The translations under genes were made by a program, and so were the position numbers. 64,000 bases of DNA from Prosapia bicincta. Taxonomy: Eukaryota; Arthropoda; Insecta; Hemiptera; Cercopidae. Location of the stretch: assembly GCA_036971475.1 (NCBI GenBank), contig JBAIZL010000005.1:174355386-174419385 (forward strand), in the 5' to 3' direction. Position 1 is the first letter of the stretch; each line of letters starts with the position of its first letter. Shown here in pieces: positions 1 to 11,336 of the stretch. The notes beneath the pieces were generated by a model. The model worked only from the letters and a program-made list of their open reading frames with translations. It had not been told where the DNA came from and ran no database searches.

Positions 1-207
1 TCATCCATGCCCAACAGGATATGACTCGATTTTGTAGTTTTATCTAGCTATTGCCTTATGGATTGTTTCTTAGAAATTGCGTTGAAAGTGTAAGGTTAAG
101 CACCTGTTATAATTTACTGTTTTCACATACATTTATGAATTTATTAACTCTAACAATTCTTTAATAAAGACCATAAAATTTTATACAGAGCACAGTAGCG
201 TTATTAT

Positions 208-281
208 GATAAATAAATAACAATAACATTTGTTACCAATATTTAAATATTTGTAGCAAGGGTTATTGTTATTTATTTATC
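208..281. repeat. Inverted repeat with 20-bp arms
   Basis: A 20-bp arm at 208-227 is the exact reverse complement of 262-281, with a 34-bp spacer that is itself partly self-complementary. It could be a MITE remnant or cruciform-prone DNA. No flanking target duplication was identified. Confidence 0.6.
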
Positions 282-320
282 AAAGACCATAAATGTAATA
301 TGTTTTATAGCAGTTTATCA

Positions 321-414
321 TTATAATATTTTAAATAATAAACCCAATAACCACAAATTAACTTTATTTAACTTTATATTGTGGTTATTGGGTTTATTAT
401 TTAAAATATTATAA
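321..414. repeat. Inverted repeat with 36-bp arms
   Basis: Positions 321-356 and 379-414 are reverse complements across 36 bp, around a 22-bp spacer. The arms contain AACCCAATAACCA, which also occurs at about 27247. The same repeat family may therefore be represented twice in the window. Probably a small fold-back element. Confidence 0.7.
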
Positions 415-3400
415 CATAGCCCACAGTTGCTCAAGAAATTATTATAGTTTATCATTAGTCAATCATCTTCAATTTTTTGCTTAAAAATACATGTAAAAAA
501 TCTTTTAATACCTCAGATACCATAAATAGTTCTTAAATTTTGATGAAATTCGAACATAACCTAAATACACATATAAATGATAATTGCATACGAAGAATGT
601 TCTCTATAAAATAAAACACTATAAACAATATAATAATAAGTTTGAACTACCTGATACTGAAGGGTCAAAATGTAAAATTTTCACTACCTAACTTCACAAA
701 AAAAAAGGTTTTGTATGATTTAAATGTTAGGAATTGCCTCACTTGATTATATATCATTATTATCAAAGTATATTTTTAAAAAATAGCAAAATATGGTTCA
801 TTTGGCAAGGTTTAGTTATTAAAAAAAAAAGAAATAAACTTCAGAAACTTATTGAAGTAACTTATTAAGAAGCAAAGTGGTGATCAGTGAATTTTGGTAT
901 AATCTAAATCTCTGCATCGCTGCACTGACAAAGAGTGCAGGGTTTCATGTACGACGTGGACTTGAGCTCTGTCTTAGATTAGTTGCTATGTTTTTTTTAT
1001 AGAAACCAAATCTGTCTTAGTCGAATACTTTTAAGCTATATTCTAATAAAGCTTTGACGTAATGTATCATTCTAAACACAACGAAAAAACACTAGATTTT
1101 ATATCCTTATATAATTTTCAAAATTTTAAATTTTTAGGGCGTAATTACAAGGTTTTATTATTTTTCTTGCTCAAAAAGTATATCTACATTAGCAGGTATA
1201 ATGTACTCTTTGTGTGTGTAAAATCCATTACGTTCAAGTTACCGAAAATTATTGCCTTAATGTTACCTAAAATAATTTCTTTAAAAAAATCGAAAATTCC
1301 ATCCTAACCAGACAAATCATAACTATTAATAGTAACCAGACACATTAATAGCAATGAGATATGACACATAAATGTTCTTGTGTTATTGTACTTAACTATT
1401 CCATCACATCCTCTATATAATTTACCTAGGTATAACGAAGATCGTACAACCAAAAAACTAGTTGATGTGTGATAAAGTAATATTTCGAAAGCCACCTATT
1501 GAATTAAGTCATCCAGCTTATGAGCCTTTCTCAAAATCCATTTCATTAGGTCGACCAAAGAAAAAGAATTTTCAACTGCCGGCAACACGAGCCTTATTTA
1601 TTTCTGGTATTTGGTTTGCTCACTAACAAATGAAGTTTGCTCCACAGCATTATCTGTTTCACAGTCGTGACATGAAAAACTTGTGCACCCAGTGTGCACC
1701 ATAAAGTTAACATTCATTATATAGTTGTGGAAACACTGTATTTGCAACTTCCATTTAAATCAACAAAAACTATAGATTTCAAGTGGCCAACAGCAAACAA
1801 GTTGAGAATTACTTTATCCTCTTCCAAAATAGTCACGGATAATGCAACAGCATTATGTTTTTAACGTTCTATGTATACGAAAGTAGTCTAAGTTTAGAAT
1901 TAGGACTGTGGTTTATGTCATACTGAAACTTTTAAGCATTCTGAGTTTTCCGAGGTTTTAAATTATTTTTCACTCGTTTAGAATGTATTTTCAAGTAACA
2001 TATGAGAAAAGCAAGAACATCGATGGGGACAGACTAACGGCAAACTATTTCTATGAGTTTATTCATTAAAATATATATTTTTTTAATATTGCGAATTCTC
2101 TTATTGCCTGACAGTGTCTTACTTGGTGTGAGTGAGAACTACTTAAGGTTTAAGTTTTTGTTCATAAAAATAAATATTGTTAAAATTATTTTTATCCTTT
2201 TCGCACTATGGGAAAGAAATATCATGGCATTTTATACACATACAGTACTGAGCGGTTGTAAAGCGATCCAAGAAAATTTCATTGAAGAATCTAATGTTTT
2301 GAAAAGACTTGAAAATCTTAAAGATCGGATGTCTGGTAGCATAATAATGTGTTTGAGAAATGCTATGTGACCGACTCATACAAGAATAGGCTCTAGAAAA
2401 AGGAGTTGTTTTGGTTAATCTTAATTGAAAATGATTTTTTTTTATTCGATAGTTAAAATCGAAAAATATTCTTTGAATTTCTATTATTCAAAACTGGAGT
2501 ACTATAATTATGACATAAAAAAATTCTATTATGGCGTACTAAATGTTCATTTTCCTTACAACGTCAAGTGATATGCTGTGCGTTACTGTTATATCTATAA
2601 TCATCCTAAAACTATGCTATACACTTATATACTTTTTGGCTACAATTGTAAAAGTAATTTCTACAATTTCGAATGAAGAAATTGTTTTACATCTCAGTTA
2701 AAATTAAAAACCTTTTGGCCAAAATAATACCATCACGGTCAGTGAGTTATAAATACTACAAAATTTTAAATACAACATCTTATTGAGACTTCTAAATGTG
2801 TAGTGAGAGTTATAATTTAGATTTTGTAGTAGCTATAATTCATCGATGGTGACCACGTTGTCGTCAAAACGCTTTTGAGTCGATGTTATTAATTGTGAGA
2901 CCGTATGCACTATTCAATAGTTATTACAAAACTAAATCCTAATAAGGGAATTACAAATTTTAAAGCTAAAAGACAATTGCATTATCTCCAAGAATAAAAC
3001 TTTTCGAAACGACATTCATTACTTTGTTACAAGCACGTGCTTAGAATAATAACAGATCTGAGTTTCTGTATTTCGTCGGCTTTGCTTCCAATACATCCAC
3101 CCGAGTTATGTTCCCAATCAGTGTTACCCCTCCCTTGTGTTATTGTGTTAACAGTTTTGTATAGTAAAGCTTTCATGAAACCCTCGGTGCGTTAGGCCTT
3201 AGAGGCCATTTGATTAGCCCGGTTCGTTCAAAGTAATTCGCTGAAATTGTATTACAGAATTTTTTATTGATAATTTAAAAAATGTTCGGTCCATTGTGGT
3301 AAAATAAAAATTTCAAACCCTGATTGAGAATAGGTTTATTTAGAAAAACCAACCTGACCGAGCAATAAGACTAACGTTGCCAGTACCTTGTCCACGTATC

Positions 3401-3729
3401 CTTACTTCCTACAGGTCAAGATTAAACACCTTGCTTGACCCCGATAGAGAGTAGGACGAGGCACATTAAACCCATGATATGTCCTAAACCACAATTCTAC
3501 GATTTTATCCCAACGAATACTCTATCCGCTATTCACATACATGTCTAATCATTAAATAGCGATAGTTGTCATATTGATTTAATGTCATGAAACTGTTAAA
3601 ATAACCTTTAAAGTATCTTGCAATAATTAACCCCTTCTGTATATATATAGACGATAAAATATGTATTCTTGTAATTAATGAAAAAATAAGAGAAGATACA
3701 AATACAAGAATAAATTATTGACTCTTCCA

Positions 3730-3774
3730 ATTCAAAGCTTTTCGTTGGCAAACAGTACCAACATCATCAGGAAT
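3730..3774 (-). ncRNA. Hammerhead-like motif, family A (PLE end)
   Basis: Read on the minus strand: stem I AUUC, core CUGAUGA, one extra U, stem II GUUGG/CCAAC with a 9-nt loop, GAA, the palindrome AAGCUU as stem III, U at the cleavage position, and GAAU closing stem I. Hammerhead ribozymes are known from Penelope-like element terminal repeats, and the short palindromic stem III fits a dimer-dependent form. The extra U before stem II is a deviation from the consensus, and U17 is a poor cleavage base. The structure is seen in the sequence. Activity is inference. Confidence 0.55.
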
Positions 3775-3985
3775 AACAAAGAATGCCATATATACCATTA
3801 CTAATTATATTTACCAAACGCTGCTATCACATCTACTACAATATTGTCACGTTTATTAATCTGCTGCCATTTTTTATTTTATCTGTATCTGTTTATCTGC
3901 ACCTGATTTTATTCTAGGAAACTTTAGAAATATGATACTAATAAGACGTTGATATTGCAATCCTTAGATGTAATTCTTCTTCTCG

Positions 3986-3986
<1 letters not shown>

Positions 3987-4056
<70 letters not shown>
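3987..4056. repeat. (TA)n microsatellite
   Basis: About 35 TA units, directly abutting the fold-back element to the right. Long TA tracts border nearly every PLE-derived fold-back in this window. Confidence 0.95.
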
Positions 4057-4059
<3 letters not shown>

Positions 4060-4090
4060 TATGGTGATATGTTTTCTTGTAATATCGTTA

Positions 4091-4212
4091 ATAAATTTAA
4101 AATATTTCAAAAACAAGAATACTTTTAATGAATATATATTATAATAGATATAATATATTATAGAATAAATATATTCATTAAAAGTATTCTTGTTTTTGAA
4201 ATATTTTTAATT

Positions 4213-4215
<3 letters not shown>
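4091..4215. repeat. PLE-derived fold-back, hammerhead deleted
   Basis: Arms at 4091-4138 and 4168-4215 are near-perfect reverse complements. They match the outer ends of the inverted PLE pair at 12461-13942 (AATATTTCAAAAACAAGAAT and so on). The left flank also carries the PLE terminal word TATGGTGATATG. The segment that would hold the hammerhead-like motif and all coding DNA is replaced by a 29-bp AT-rich centre. I read it as an internally deleted derivative of an inverted PLE pair. Confidence 0.7.
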
Positions 4216-4246
<31 letters not shown>

Positions 4247-4303
4247 TTAATATATAAAGAACTAAGTCAAAATACAAACACAAGAATTATAATTGAATTT
4301 ACA

Positions 4304-4348
4304 ATTCAAAGCTTTTCGTTGGCTAACAGTAGCAACATCATCAGGAAT
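4304..4348 (-). ncRNA. Hammerhead-like motif, family A
   Basis: Same architecture as at 3730-3774: CUGAUGA core, extra U, stem II, GAA, AAGCUU, U, stem I GAAU/AUUC. Stem II has one mismatch at the loop end (GUUGC against CCAAC). It lies in the left arm of a palindrome. Confidence 0.5.
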
Positions 4349-4383
4349 ATTAAACAATTGTGTAATACAATGAATTGTTTAAT

Positions 4384-4428
4384 ATTCCTGATGATGTTGG
4401 TACTGTTAGCCAACGAAAAGCTTTGAAT
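4384..4428 (+). ncRNA. Hammerhead-like motif, family A
   Basis: AUUC stem I, CUGAUGA at 4388-4394, extra U, stem II GUUGG/CCAAC, GAA, AAGCUU palindrome, U, GAAU ending at 4428. Stem II is fully paired. It is the right-arm partner of 4304-4348. Confidence 0.55.
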
Positions 4429-4503
4429 TGTAAATTCAATTATAATTCTTGTATTTGTATTTTGACTTAGTTCTTTATTAATACACAAGAATAAATATTG
4501 CGA

Positions 4504-4507
<4 letters not shown>

Positions 4508-4571
<64 letters not shown>
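4508..4571. repeat. (TA)n microsatellite
   Basis: About 32 TA units between two fold-back elements. Confidence 0.95.
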
Positions 4572-4575
<4 letters not shown>

Positions 4576-4638
4576 AATAAACACTTTCATAAACATGAAT
4601 ACTGTATTTCATTTTATTTTACATATTTAATTTCAGCT

Positions 4639-4770
4639 GAAGCTTTTCGTTGATTAACAGTATCAGAATTTTCAACACTTATTTACTACCGTACAGTTCT
4701 ATAACTACATCAGGACTGTCATCAGACACGTTTTGAAAATACTGATACTGTTAATCAGCGAAAAGCTTCT
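4639..4770. repeat. Inverted pair of degenerate hammerhead-like ends, family B
   Basis: 4639-4675 (minus) and 4733-4770 (plus) are inverted copies of the family B end: stem II CUGAU/AUCAG (or AUCAA), GCGAAA or ACGAAA, then AAGCUUC. The core position reads UUGAAAA in both instead of CUGAUGA, so these are expected to be inactive. The spacer (GTTCTATAACTACATCAGG) matches the PLE flank near 24301. Confidence 0.55.
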
Positions 4771-4771
4771 G

Positions 4772-5049
4772 TTTGAAATAACTGTATAAAAGATATACAC
4801 AGAATAGATAAAGATATATACATTTTCCGCAATATATTTGTAGCAAAAACTCATGCTCTGAATATGTTCGAAACAAAGCAGATAAAAAATAGGATGATAG
4901 TAGTAAAAAATACTTAACGCAGATATATTTCATTATAAAATATGTTACTTAGAACTTTATTCCTGTCGAAAAACTAGTGACGTTATCATCGCCATTACCA
5001 ATGCTTAAATTTAGAATTTAACTGCTTTTTTTAATAACAAGTTCAAACT
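4772..5049. other. Short AT-rich spacer
   Basis: Nothing recognised between the fold-back DNA and the 39-bp repeat region. Confidence 0.5.
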
Positions 5050-6260
5050 AATTACTAAAATGTAACTCTAACCTGATATTAAATACGTAAATACTAAAAT
5101 CTCAATATAACCTAACAAATAATACATAACTACGAAATTCTAAATATAACCTCACACTAAATGCAAGAGTACTAAAATCTTAATACAACCTAATAATAAA
5201 TACTCAGTCATTATATTCTAAATGTAACCTATTACTAAATACCTAACTATTAAAATCTAAATGCAACCTAGCAATAAGTAATCAAATACTAAAAAGTAAA
5301 TATAACCTAATACTAAATGCTTGAATACTAAAATCTGTATAGATCCTAATACTAAATACTGAAAAATAAATATAAACTAATACTATTATATAAGTATAAC
5401 CTACTAAAATAATAAATATAACTTAACATTAAATTTAAATAGAAATAAATATTAAAATCTAAATATAACCTAATACCTAAATTCTAAAACGTAACTTATA
5501 AAATCTAGATATAACCTAACACTAAATATTCAACTAATAAAATCCCAATAAAATCTAACATTAAATACTTGAATACTAAAACCCATATATAACTTAATAC
5601 TAAATACTTGAAAATAAACACAACCTAATACTAAATACTTTAATACTAAAAAGAAAATATAACCTATACCAACTACTTGAATACTAAATCTATATATAAC
5701 CTTATATTAAATTCCTAAATACTAAAACATAAATATAACTTAAACTAAAATATAAATAGAACTAATAATAAAATCTAAATATAGCCAAATACTTAAATAA
5801 TAAAACTTAACTTATAAAACCTAGATATAACCTAACACTAAATACTCGACTAATAAAATACCAATACGATCTAACATTAAATACTTGAATACTAAAATCC
5901 ATGTACAACCTAATACTAAATACTTTGAAACTAAAACAATAAATACACCCTGATATTAAATACTAAAATTTCAATATAACCTAATAGTTAATATTAACTA
6001 TAATCTATCACCTAACACAAAATACTTAAATACTAAAATCAATATATAACCTAATACTAAATACTTAAAAGTAAATATACATATACTAAATACTAAAATC
6101 TAGCTATTACCTAGTGCTAAATACGCAACAACTAAAAAGTATCAATAAATATTGAAATACTAATACCTATTATAACCTAATACTAAAATCTAAATATAAC
6201 CTAATTCTAGAATCTATATATAACCTAATACTAAATAGTAATATCTTAATGTAACTTAAC
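5050..6260. repeat. Decayed ~39-bp tandem repeat
   Basis: A phrase like ATAACCTAATACTAAATAC followed by TTGAATACTAAAATCTAAAT recurs some 25-30 times with substitutions and small indels, at a spacing of about 36-41 bp. No copy is identical to its neighbour, so this is an old minisatellite that has stopped homogenising. It has no coding potential. Confidence 0.8.
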
Positions 6261-7641
6261 ACTAAATTCCTAGATACTAAAGACATATAGAATAAAATTA
6301 AAAAGTAACTAAAATTTGTATAAGTAATAAATATATTTAGATGAAGTAGGAAGTCAATATGAAGATCATATATTGTTTTGGCGCCGTCTTTTAACACCAT
6401 TTCATTACGTGAAGATTTTAAATGTTGTAATGTCTATAATTAGACCTGGTCTGTTATTCCCATTGCACTCGGACGTCTACTTTGTAATTGGCAGTTTTAA
6501 TTTGGTTGCAGCTGTAACCGTTTCGTAACATTGGACATGTATTGAGTGGTAGTCGACACACGGATTATGGAAATAGGACAAGCTTTTAAAAAAAAGTGTC
6601 AACAGGTTGCGTGCAGGTTCCGTTTGAAGGGGTATAGTAAGATTGTTTGTGTGTGCTTTTGAAGATGGAACCATCAATAGAAGGGGCTACCGTCTATTAA
6701 AGAAGCTATTCTTTATTGTATAGAGCTTCTCCAATTCCAAATAAGATGCTTTGGGTATTTTTTTAGAATGCTATAAACTTACTGTATGGTTTAATTGTTC
6801 ACCTACTATTCCAAACTCATTACGCTATACACATTTGTTTGCCTAACTGGCCCCGTGTGCAGAGTGTCTGGATTGATGTGTGGTGGATATGTCTTTAAGT
6901 GTGTGTATTGTGGAAGTTAATGTTGCCGTTGGTGGTATTTATTCTGGGGTAACGCGAATGACGTCAACCCCACTTTGTAAGTGCAGTCTCTCTAAAGCTA
7001 CTGCGAAAATTGAAAATACATTCAAACAACCAGAAAGTTATTTTAAATGTCGATAACGAAAATAGTGGGTAAAACGCATTAATTATCTACTAAAGCATCT
7101 CACTCTTTATTAGTTACTTTGTCGATTATCGTGACACTATGTTATACCTCATTACTATACAGCTGTATTACAATATACCTACAAACTGCCCGGTTAGGTT
7201 GAATTTGGGTATGAATGAAAAATTTAATATACTCAAAGCAAAACTATTGCCAAAGTAAACATGTGGTATTTATTCTCTACAGCTTTGCAAGTTGCGTACT
7301 TAACCAATCAGCGATAAAAAAAAACTTATTCTTTTACCACCAATTTATCCTAAATGGATACTTAGTAGCTATAAGCTATAGGTTATACTGATATGTAGAC
7401 ATTTTACTACAACGTACTGCTCGGTTTTGTTTACAAACTTTTACTTTATGCAATTTTAATATTACTCAATGGAGGTTATGTTTTGTTTAACAATAAATAA
7501 TGGTTTAAATTTGAAACGAAAAATCAAGTCAACCAATACCTATATTTTGCGTATTTAATTTATTTTTGAAGTGACTACGTATCCCTCAGTATGACTATAC
7601 TTTTGCACGGGATTGATCCGATCGCACCCATCAAGAGACGC

Positions 7642-7696
<55 letters not shown>

Positions 7697-8054
7697 GATA
7701 TACATTTACTTTTATTACTTTCGACAATCTCGACTGATACGTTACGGCAGGAGTTTATTTTTAAATCAATATATGAATATATATATATGATAATTTAAAA
7801 ATCAGTGATGAATTTTGTTTTATATGTATAGCTTAAATATATATTTATTTTATATTGTATATATTTTTATTTATCTTTATATAAAAATGTATATTAAACG
7901 GTTATGGAATCTTTAAATGCAGCATATACGTATATAATACGTACAGAATATATATCACGGGGCTTTCAAATTTAAAAAAATGTTGATGATATTTTATAAT
8001 TACACTAAATTATACAACAATGTGTACATAAACAGTATATGTATATTGTTTATA

Positions 8055-8066
<12 letters not shown>
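6261..8066. other. Unassigned DNA with one (TA)n tract
   Basis: No domain or repeat family is recognised except a (TA)n run at 7647-7692. GC content rises modestly around 6420-7010, where a GTAAGTG donor-like word occurs at about 6977, but no supporting exon structure was found. Confidence 0.45.
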
Positions 8067-8127
<61 letters not shown>

Positions 8128-8201
8128 TTATTTATTTATCTTAAATAATTTTTTTATAAATGTGTATATAAACAATCGATATTATCTACATACATAAATG
8201 G

Positions 8202-8267
<66 letters not shown>
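8067..8267. repeat. Two (TA)n tracts with a short spacer
   Basis: TA runs at 8067-8122 and 8212-8267. The first is preceded by (TG)n. The second abuts the fold-back that starts with GCTGATACGTATT. Confidence 0.9.
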
Positions 8268-8269
<2 letters not shown>

Positions 8270-8697
8270 TGATACGTATTCCTTCACGGATGGATAAATA
8301 TGATGAATAGTTACTATTTGGAGTACATCCGTTCATTCTGCACTCCATAAATTCGCAGTTCTGACGTTTCGCTAGAATCTCATCCAGCATTGACGAGGTG
8401 AACCCAACAACAGTAGAAGAGCGAGAAACGTCGGAACTGCGAATTTATGGACTGCAGAATTTACGGATGTACTGCAGATAGTAACTATTCACCATATATA
8501 TATATATGATGAATAGTTACTATCTGGAGTACATCCGTTCATTCTGCAGTACATAAACTCGCAGTTCCGACGTTTCGCTAGAATCTCATCCAGAAATGAC
8601 AAGGTGAACCCAACAACAGTAGACTCTTCTAGATAGTACTATCTTCCAGATAGTAACTATTCATCATATGTTTCCATCCGTGAAGGAATACGTATCA

Positions 8698-8699
<2 letters not shown>
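8268..8699. mobile_element. Compound fold-back element, family C
   Basis: The termini GCTGATACGTATTCC and its reverse complement lie at 8268 and 8685-8699, next to (TA)n on both sides. Inside are three arms of one ~120-bp sequence in alternating orientation (about 8290-8400, an inverted part at 8415-8492, then 8506-8625). Two arms contain, on the minus strand, CUGGAUGAG, AUUCUAGC, GAAACGUC. That recalls a hammerhead with the ACGU palindrome as stem III, but with an inserted G in the core and no convincing stem II. A truncated third copy is at 58873-58967. Confidence 0.6.

Positions 8700-8749
<50 letters not shown>
8700..8749. repeat. (TA)n microsatellite
   Basis: About 25 TA units between the fold-back and the Helentron relic. 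Confidence 0.95.
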
Positions 8750-8751
<2 letters not shown>

Positions 8752-8784
8752 GTGAATATGTTGATAATTAATTATAATCTAGAT

Positions 8785-9476
8785 TTGTGACAAAAAAAGA
8801 AGCAGAAGAAAAATGTTCAAATGCAGTAAGACATTTCTTAACTAACAAAGCAGTTCAAGAATATAACATATATTGAATAGTGCAGAAAATAAAATAAATT
8901 CAATAGCAAAAGATATTTATATTGGCTCTCATAATGCTGAACAAGAGATTTTTGTTAGACAATAACTACATAAATTGTCTACTACGGAAACTGCAGGATG
9001 GCCATATGAAACAATTTTTGTTGTTGACAAGCATTATAACATAACTACAAACATTGCCGTTTCAGATGGATTGCCTAATGGCACTGTCGGTAATTTAAGT
9101 CAAGGAGATCAAAATGAGGATTAGGATTATACGATTACAGTATTTGGATGCTATTGCCAAAAAATGTTGGAAGAAAGCTGAGAAATAAATGGAAAGGATA
9201 TATGAGAGTGCCAACTTTTACAAAAACTTCGACAGTGCCTCTCAATAATAACAAAATAATAGAGGCAAAAATAAAACATTTTCCATTAGTTTGTGCTTAC
9301 GCAATGACAATCTATAAATTACAAGGGGATACCTTTGATGAAATAGTATATGAGTACGACAAAGGTCATTCTCTAGAATTAGTATATGTAGCTTTATCAA
9401 GAGTCACAAAAATAGAAGGATTATATAATGTTACAAAAGATAATAGCAATATTTTTTATCGTGGCAAATATCTGTA
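8785..9476 (+). pseudogene. Helentron PIF1-like helicase, C-terminal fragment
   Basis: PIF1-like helicases unwind donor DNA in Helitron rolling-circle transposition. From 8785 one frame reads VRHFLTNKAVQEYN, then a TTNIAVSDGLPNGTVGNL segment that matches the DGLxNGxxG motif of PIF1 proteins. Stops follow near 9122, and the frame shifts into an open stretch at 9148-9477. That stretch contains CAYAMTIYKLQGDTFDEIV (SF1 motif V, H/Y-K-x-Q-G-T-F) and LVYVALSRVTKIEGLYN (motif VI, V-A-x-S-R). Walker A and B motifs are absent, so the fragment cannot act as a helicase. It is followed after about 80 bp by the endonuclease block, as expected for one original polyprotein. Confidence 0.85.
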
Positions 9477-9554
9477 AAATCATTGCAAGAAGAATTCAAA
9501 AGACTCTCATGAAATCCTCTAGTAACTAAAGTAAAACTTTAGTGGATATCATAA

Positions 9555-10229
9555 CGCTATGATCGGGACTATCAATATTTTCATTTAATTGTCAACGCTT
9601 GCAGGCACACAAACTGAATCTTGATGATACTATTGTAAAAAATTCAACTGTTTTATTATTGTCAGAAACTCATATGAGCAATGAACAGCCTTTAGACGTT
9701 CCCAATTTCAATGGCATTGTACGTTTCAAAAGATCACAAGTTCGAGCTGCAGGAGTGGCCATTTACCACAATGCGAACGATACGGAGCATATTGTTAGCT
9801 CATATATGGACATTCATTTAAGACATATTACAGCCTTGTGTATACACGCTTCTGAAATAGGGGAAATCTGTATAACTCATTTTAATAATGAAAATGGATA
9901 AACAATTTTAATTGCAGCCGTTTATATTTCATCACGAAATAGTGTACAAGAAATAATTAAATGTTTACATAGAAACTTGGTGAATATTGGCACAGAATGC
10001 CAATGATTTTGACTGGTGATTTTAACATACAATTTGCTGAAAATGCATCAGATTCATTGGTAAACGTTTTAAAAGATAAAATAGATTTAACAATGTCAAA
10101 TGATAAAAACATAGGTACAACAAGATATGGAAAACAATAGATGCCGTATTTACAAGATATTTAGTAAATCTTTATTCAAGAGTTTTCATTTCATATATTA
10201 GTTATCATAAACCAATAGTTTCATTTTAG
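9555..10229 (+). pseudogene. Helentron endonuclease (EEP/AP-like) domain, broken
   Basis: The first frame starts with LSIFSFNCQRLQAHKL, the N-terminal Asn motif of the exonuclease-endonuclease-phosphatase fold, followed by VLLLSETHMS (the catalytic Glu motif, usually QET). The open stretch runs to a stop at 9899-9901, then continues as AAVYISSRNSVQEIIKCL. After one frameshift near 10000 it gives MILTGDFNIQFAENA (GDFN catalytic motif), and after another IDAVFTRY and SYISYHKPIVSF, in the place of the terminal SDHxP motif. All main motifs are recognisable, but at least two frameshifts and a stop inactivate it. In Helentrons this domain is fused to the helicase C-terminus. Confidence 0.85.
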
Positions 10230-10300
10230 AATACAATGATAATCAAAATGAAGTAATTATATCAGAAATACAAGATAATAACGAGAATGTAAATGATTAA

Positions 10301-10699
10301 TATATAAGTAAGTAATGTAAGAACATTGTAGTGTGGTGATAAATGAATACAAGAAAACAGTATTGCAAAGTTAAAATATACCTATCTATATATACATTTT
10401 AATTGGTTATTTAACTAAGTTTAAATGCCACAAAATTAAGCAGAACTCATTTCCTGAAATCAAAATTATGGTCTTTTAGCAGCTTTTTCTAACCTGATTG
10501 ATGTAACGGTTCTGAAACCTGTGTTTCTAAGCCCTCAACCACCCGATTCACTGATAGATATTAAACTCAATTTCACTGAAGATTATAATATTAGGAAACC
10601 ATATACTAAGACGCTTCTTATCTGTCTATGTTTGCTTACCCACTTTTTTCTATTTTCACCAACCAATATTTTTAACTTTTAACTATACTGATGGTGGCT
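10301..10699. other. Unassigned AT-rich spacer
   Basis: Lies between the Helentron relic and the first PLE copy. Nothing recognised. Confidence 0.45.
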
Positions 10700-10785
10700 A
10701 GGAGATAATTATCTATATGTTTTCTTGTAATATAGTATTAAACTAAAAATATTTCAAAAACAAAAATACTTTTAACACATATATG

Positions 10786-10829
10786 ATTCAAAGCTTTTTG
10801 CCGATAAAACAGTACTATCAATTTCAGGA
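10786..10829 (-). ncRNA. Decayed hammerhead-like motif at the PLE 3' end
   Basis: The minus strand reads CUGAAAU at the core position, then a stem with GGC, CAAA in place of GAA plus A, AGCUUUGAAUC. The layout matches the intact family A motif, but core residues are changed. It marks the 3' terminal repeat of PLE copy 1. Confidence 0.5.
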
Positions 10830-11089
10830 AAAATAATTATGAAACAAACAAAATATTACATATTTTTACAAAAATTAAATCTTATGTAAGTACTACAAAC
10901 AACCACATGTTTATAAGTATTGCACTTTATGTAATTCTTTCTGTAATATCAATTACCTTATAAATAGTTTGGTGTCTTGATCTCACTTGGATCTGTTCAT
11001 CAATTAATCTGCCTTTAACTTATGTTTATAAATTTCCAATGTTTCACATATATTCATCTTTAACCATTTGTTTACTTCTTTTATTAATT

Positions 11090-11285
11090 TCATACTTTCT
11101 ATTTCAGGAAATAGACTTTATTTGTACTCTCTCCTCAATAAGTGTATGTTTAATATTATTTTTATATATTTCTAAATTCTCAATGATATTCATTCTTAAA
11201 ACTTTTTGAGCATTTTTAATTAACCTCATATTATGTATCTCTGGGAAATCACGTTTATTATTTATACAATGTCTTGCTGAAATTG

Positions 11286-11336
<51 letters not shown>

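Larger units (their letters stand above)
1..3720. other. Unassigned AT-rich DNA
   Basis: No gene or transposon domain is recognised here. The small open frames are lysine-, isoleucine- and phenylalanine-rich, as expected by chance in AT-rich DNA. Two inverted repeats near the left edge are listed separately. A phrase near 3441 (CCGATAGAGAGTA) recurs near 49818, hinting at an old dispersed repeat. Confidence 0.5.
4257..4476. mobile_element. Palindromic fold-back with two opposed hammerhead-like motifs
   Basis: Arms of about 106 bp (4257-4362 and 4371-4476) are near-perfect reverse complements. Each arm contains a complete family A hammerhead-like motif (4304-4348 minus, 4384-4428 plus). Outer ends begin AAAGAACTAAGTC. 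The same outer sequence occurs at 24941-25046 without the motifs. (TA)n lies on both sides. There is no coding sequence, so this would be a non-autonomous, PLE-related element. A transcript across it would form a long hairpin. Confidence 0.7.
8785..10300 (+). mobile_element. 3' part of a broken Helentron (rolling-circle transposon)
   Basis: Two coding blocks in the order PIF1-type helicase C-terminus then endonuclease/exonuclease/phosphatase domain are read from the plus strand. That domain order is characteristic of Helentrons, the Helitron subgroup carrying a C-terminal endonuclease. The Rep/HUH region and the helicase N-terminus are missing on the left, where the copy meets (TA)n and the family C fold-back. 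Frameshifts and stops break both blocks. I did not recognise a convincing terminal hairpin on the right. The right limit is approximate. Confidence 0.8.

Noticed and set aside
6960..6990. Plus-strand exon ending in a GTAAGTG donor
   Set aside because: A donor-like word alone, without initiator, open frame or acceptor.
7613..8390. Open frames containing long Ile-Tyr runs
   Set aside because: Translations of (TA)n. Only the runs inside the PLE endonucleases lie in real former coding sequence.
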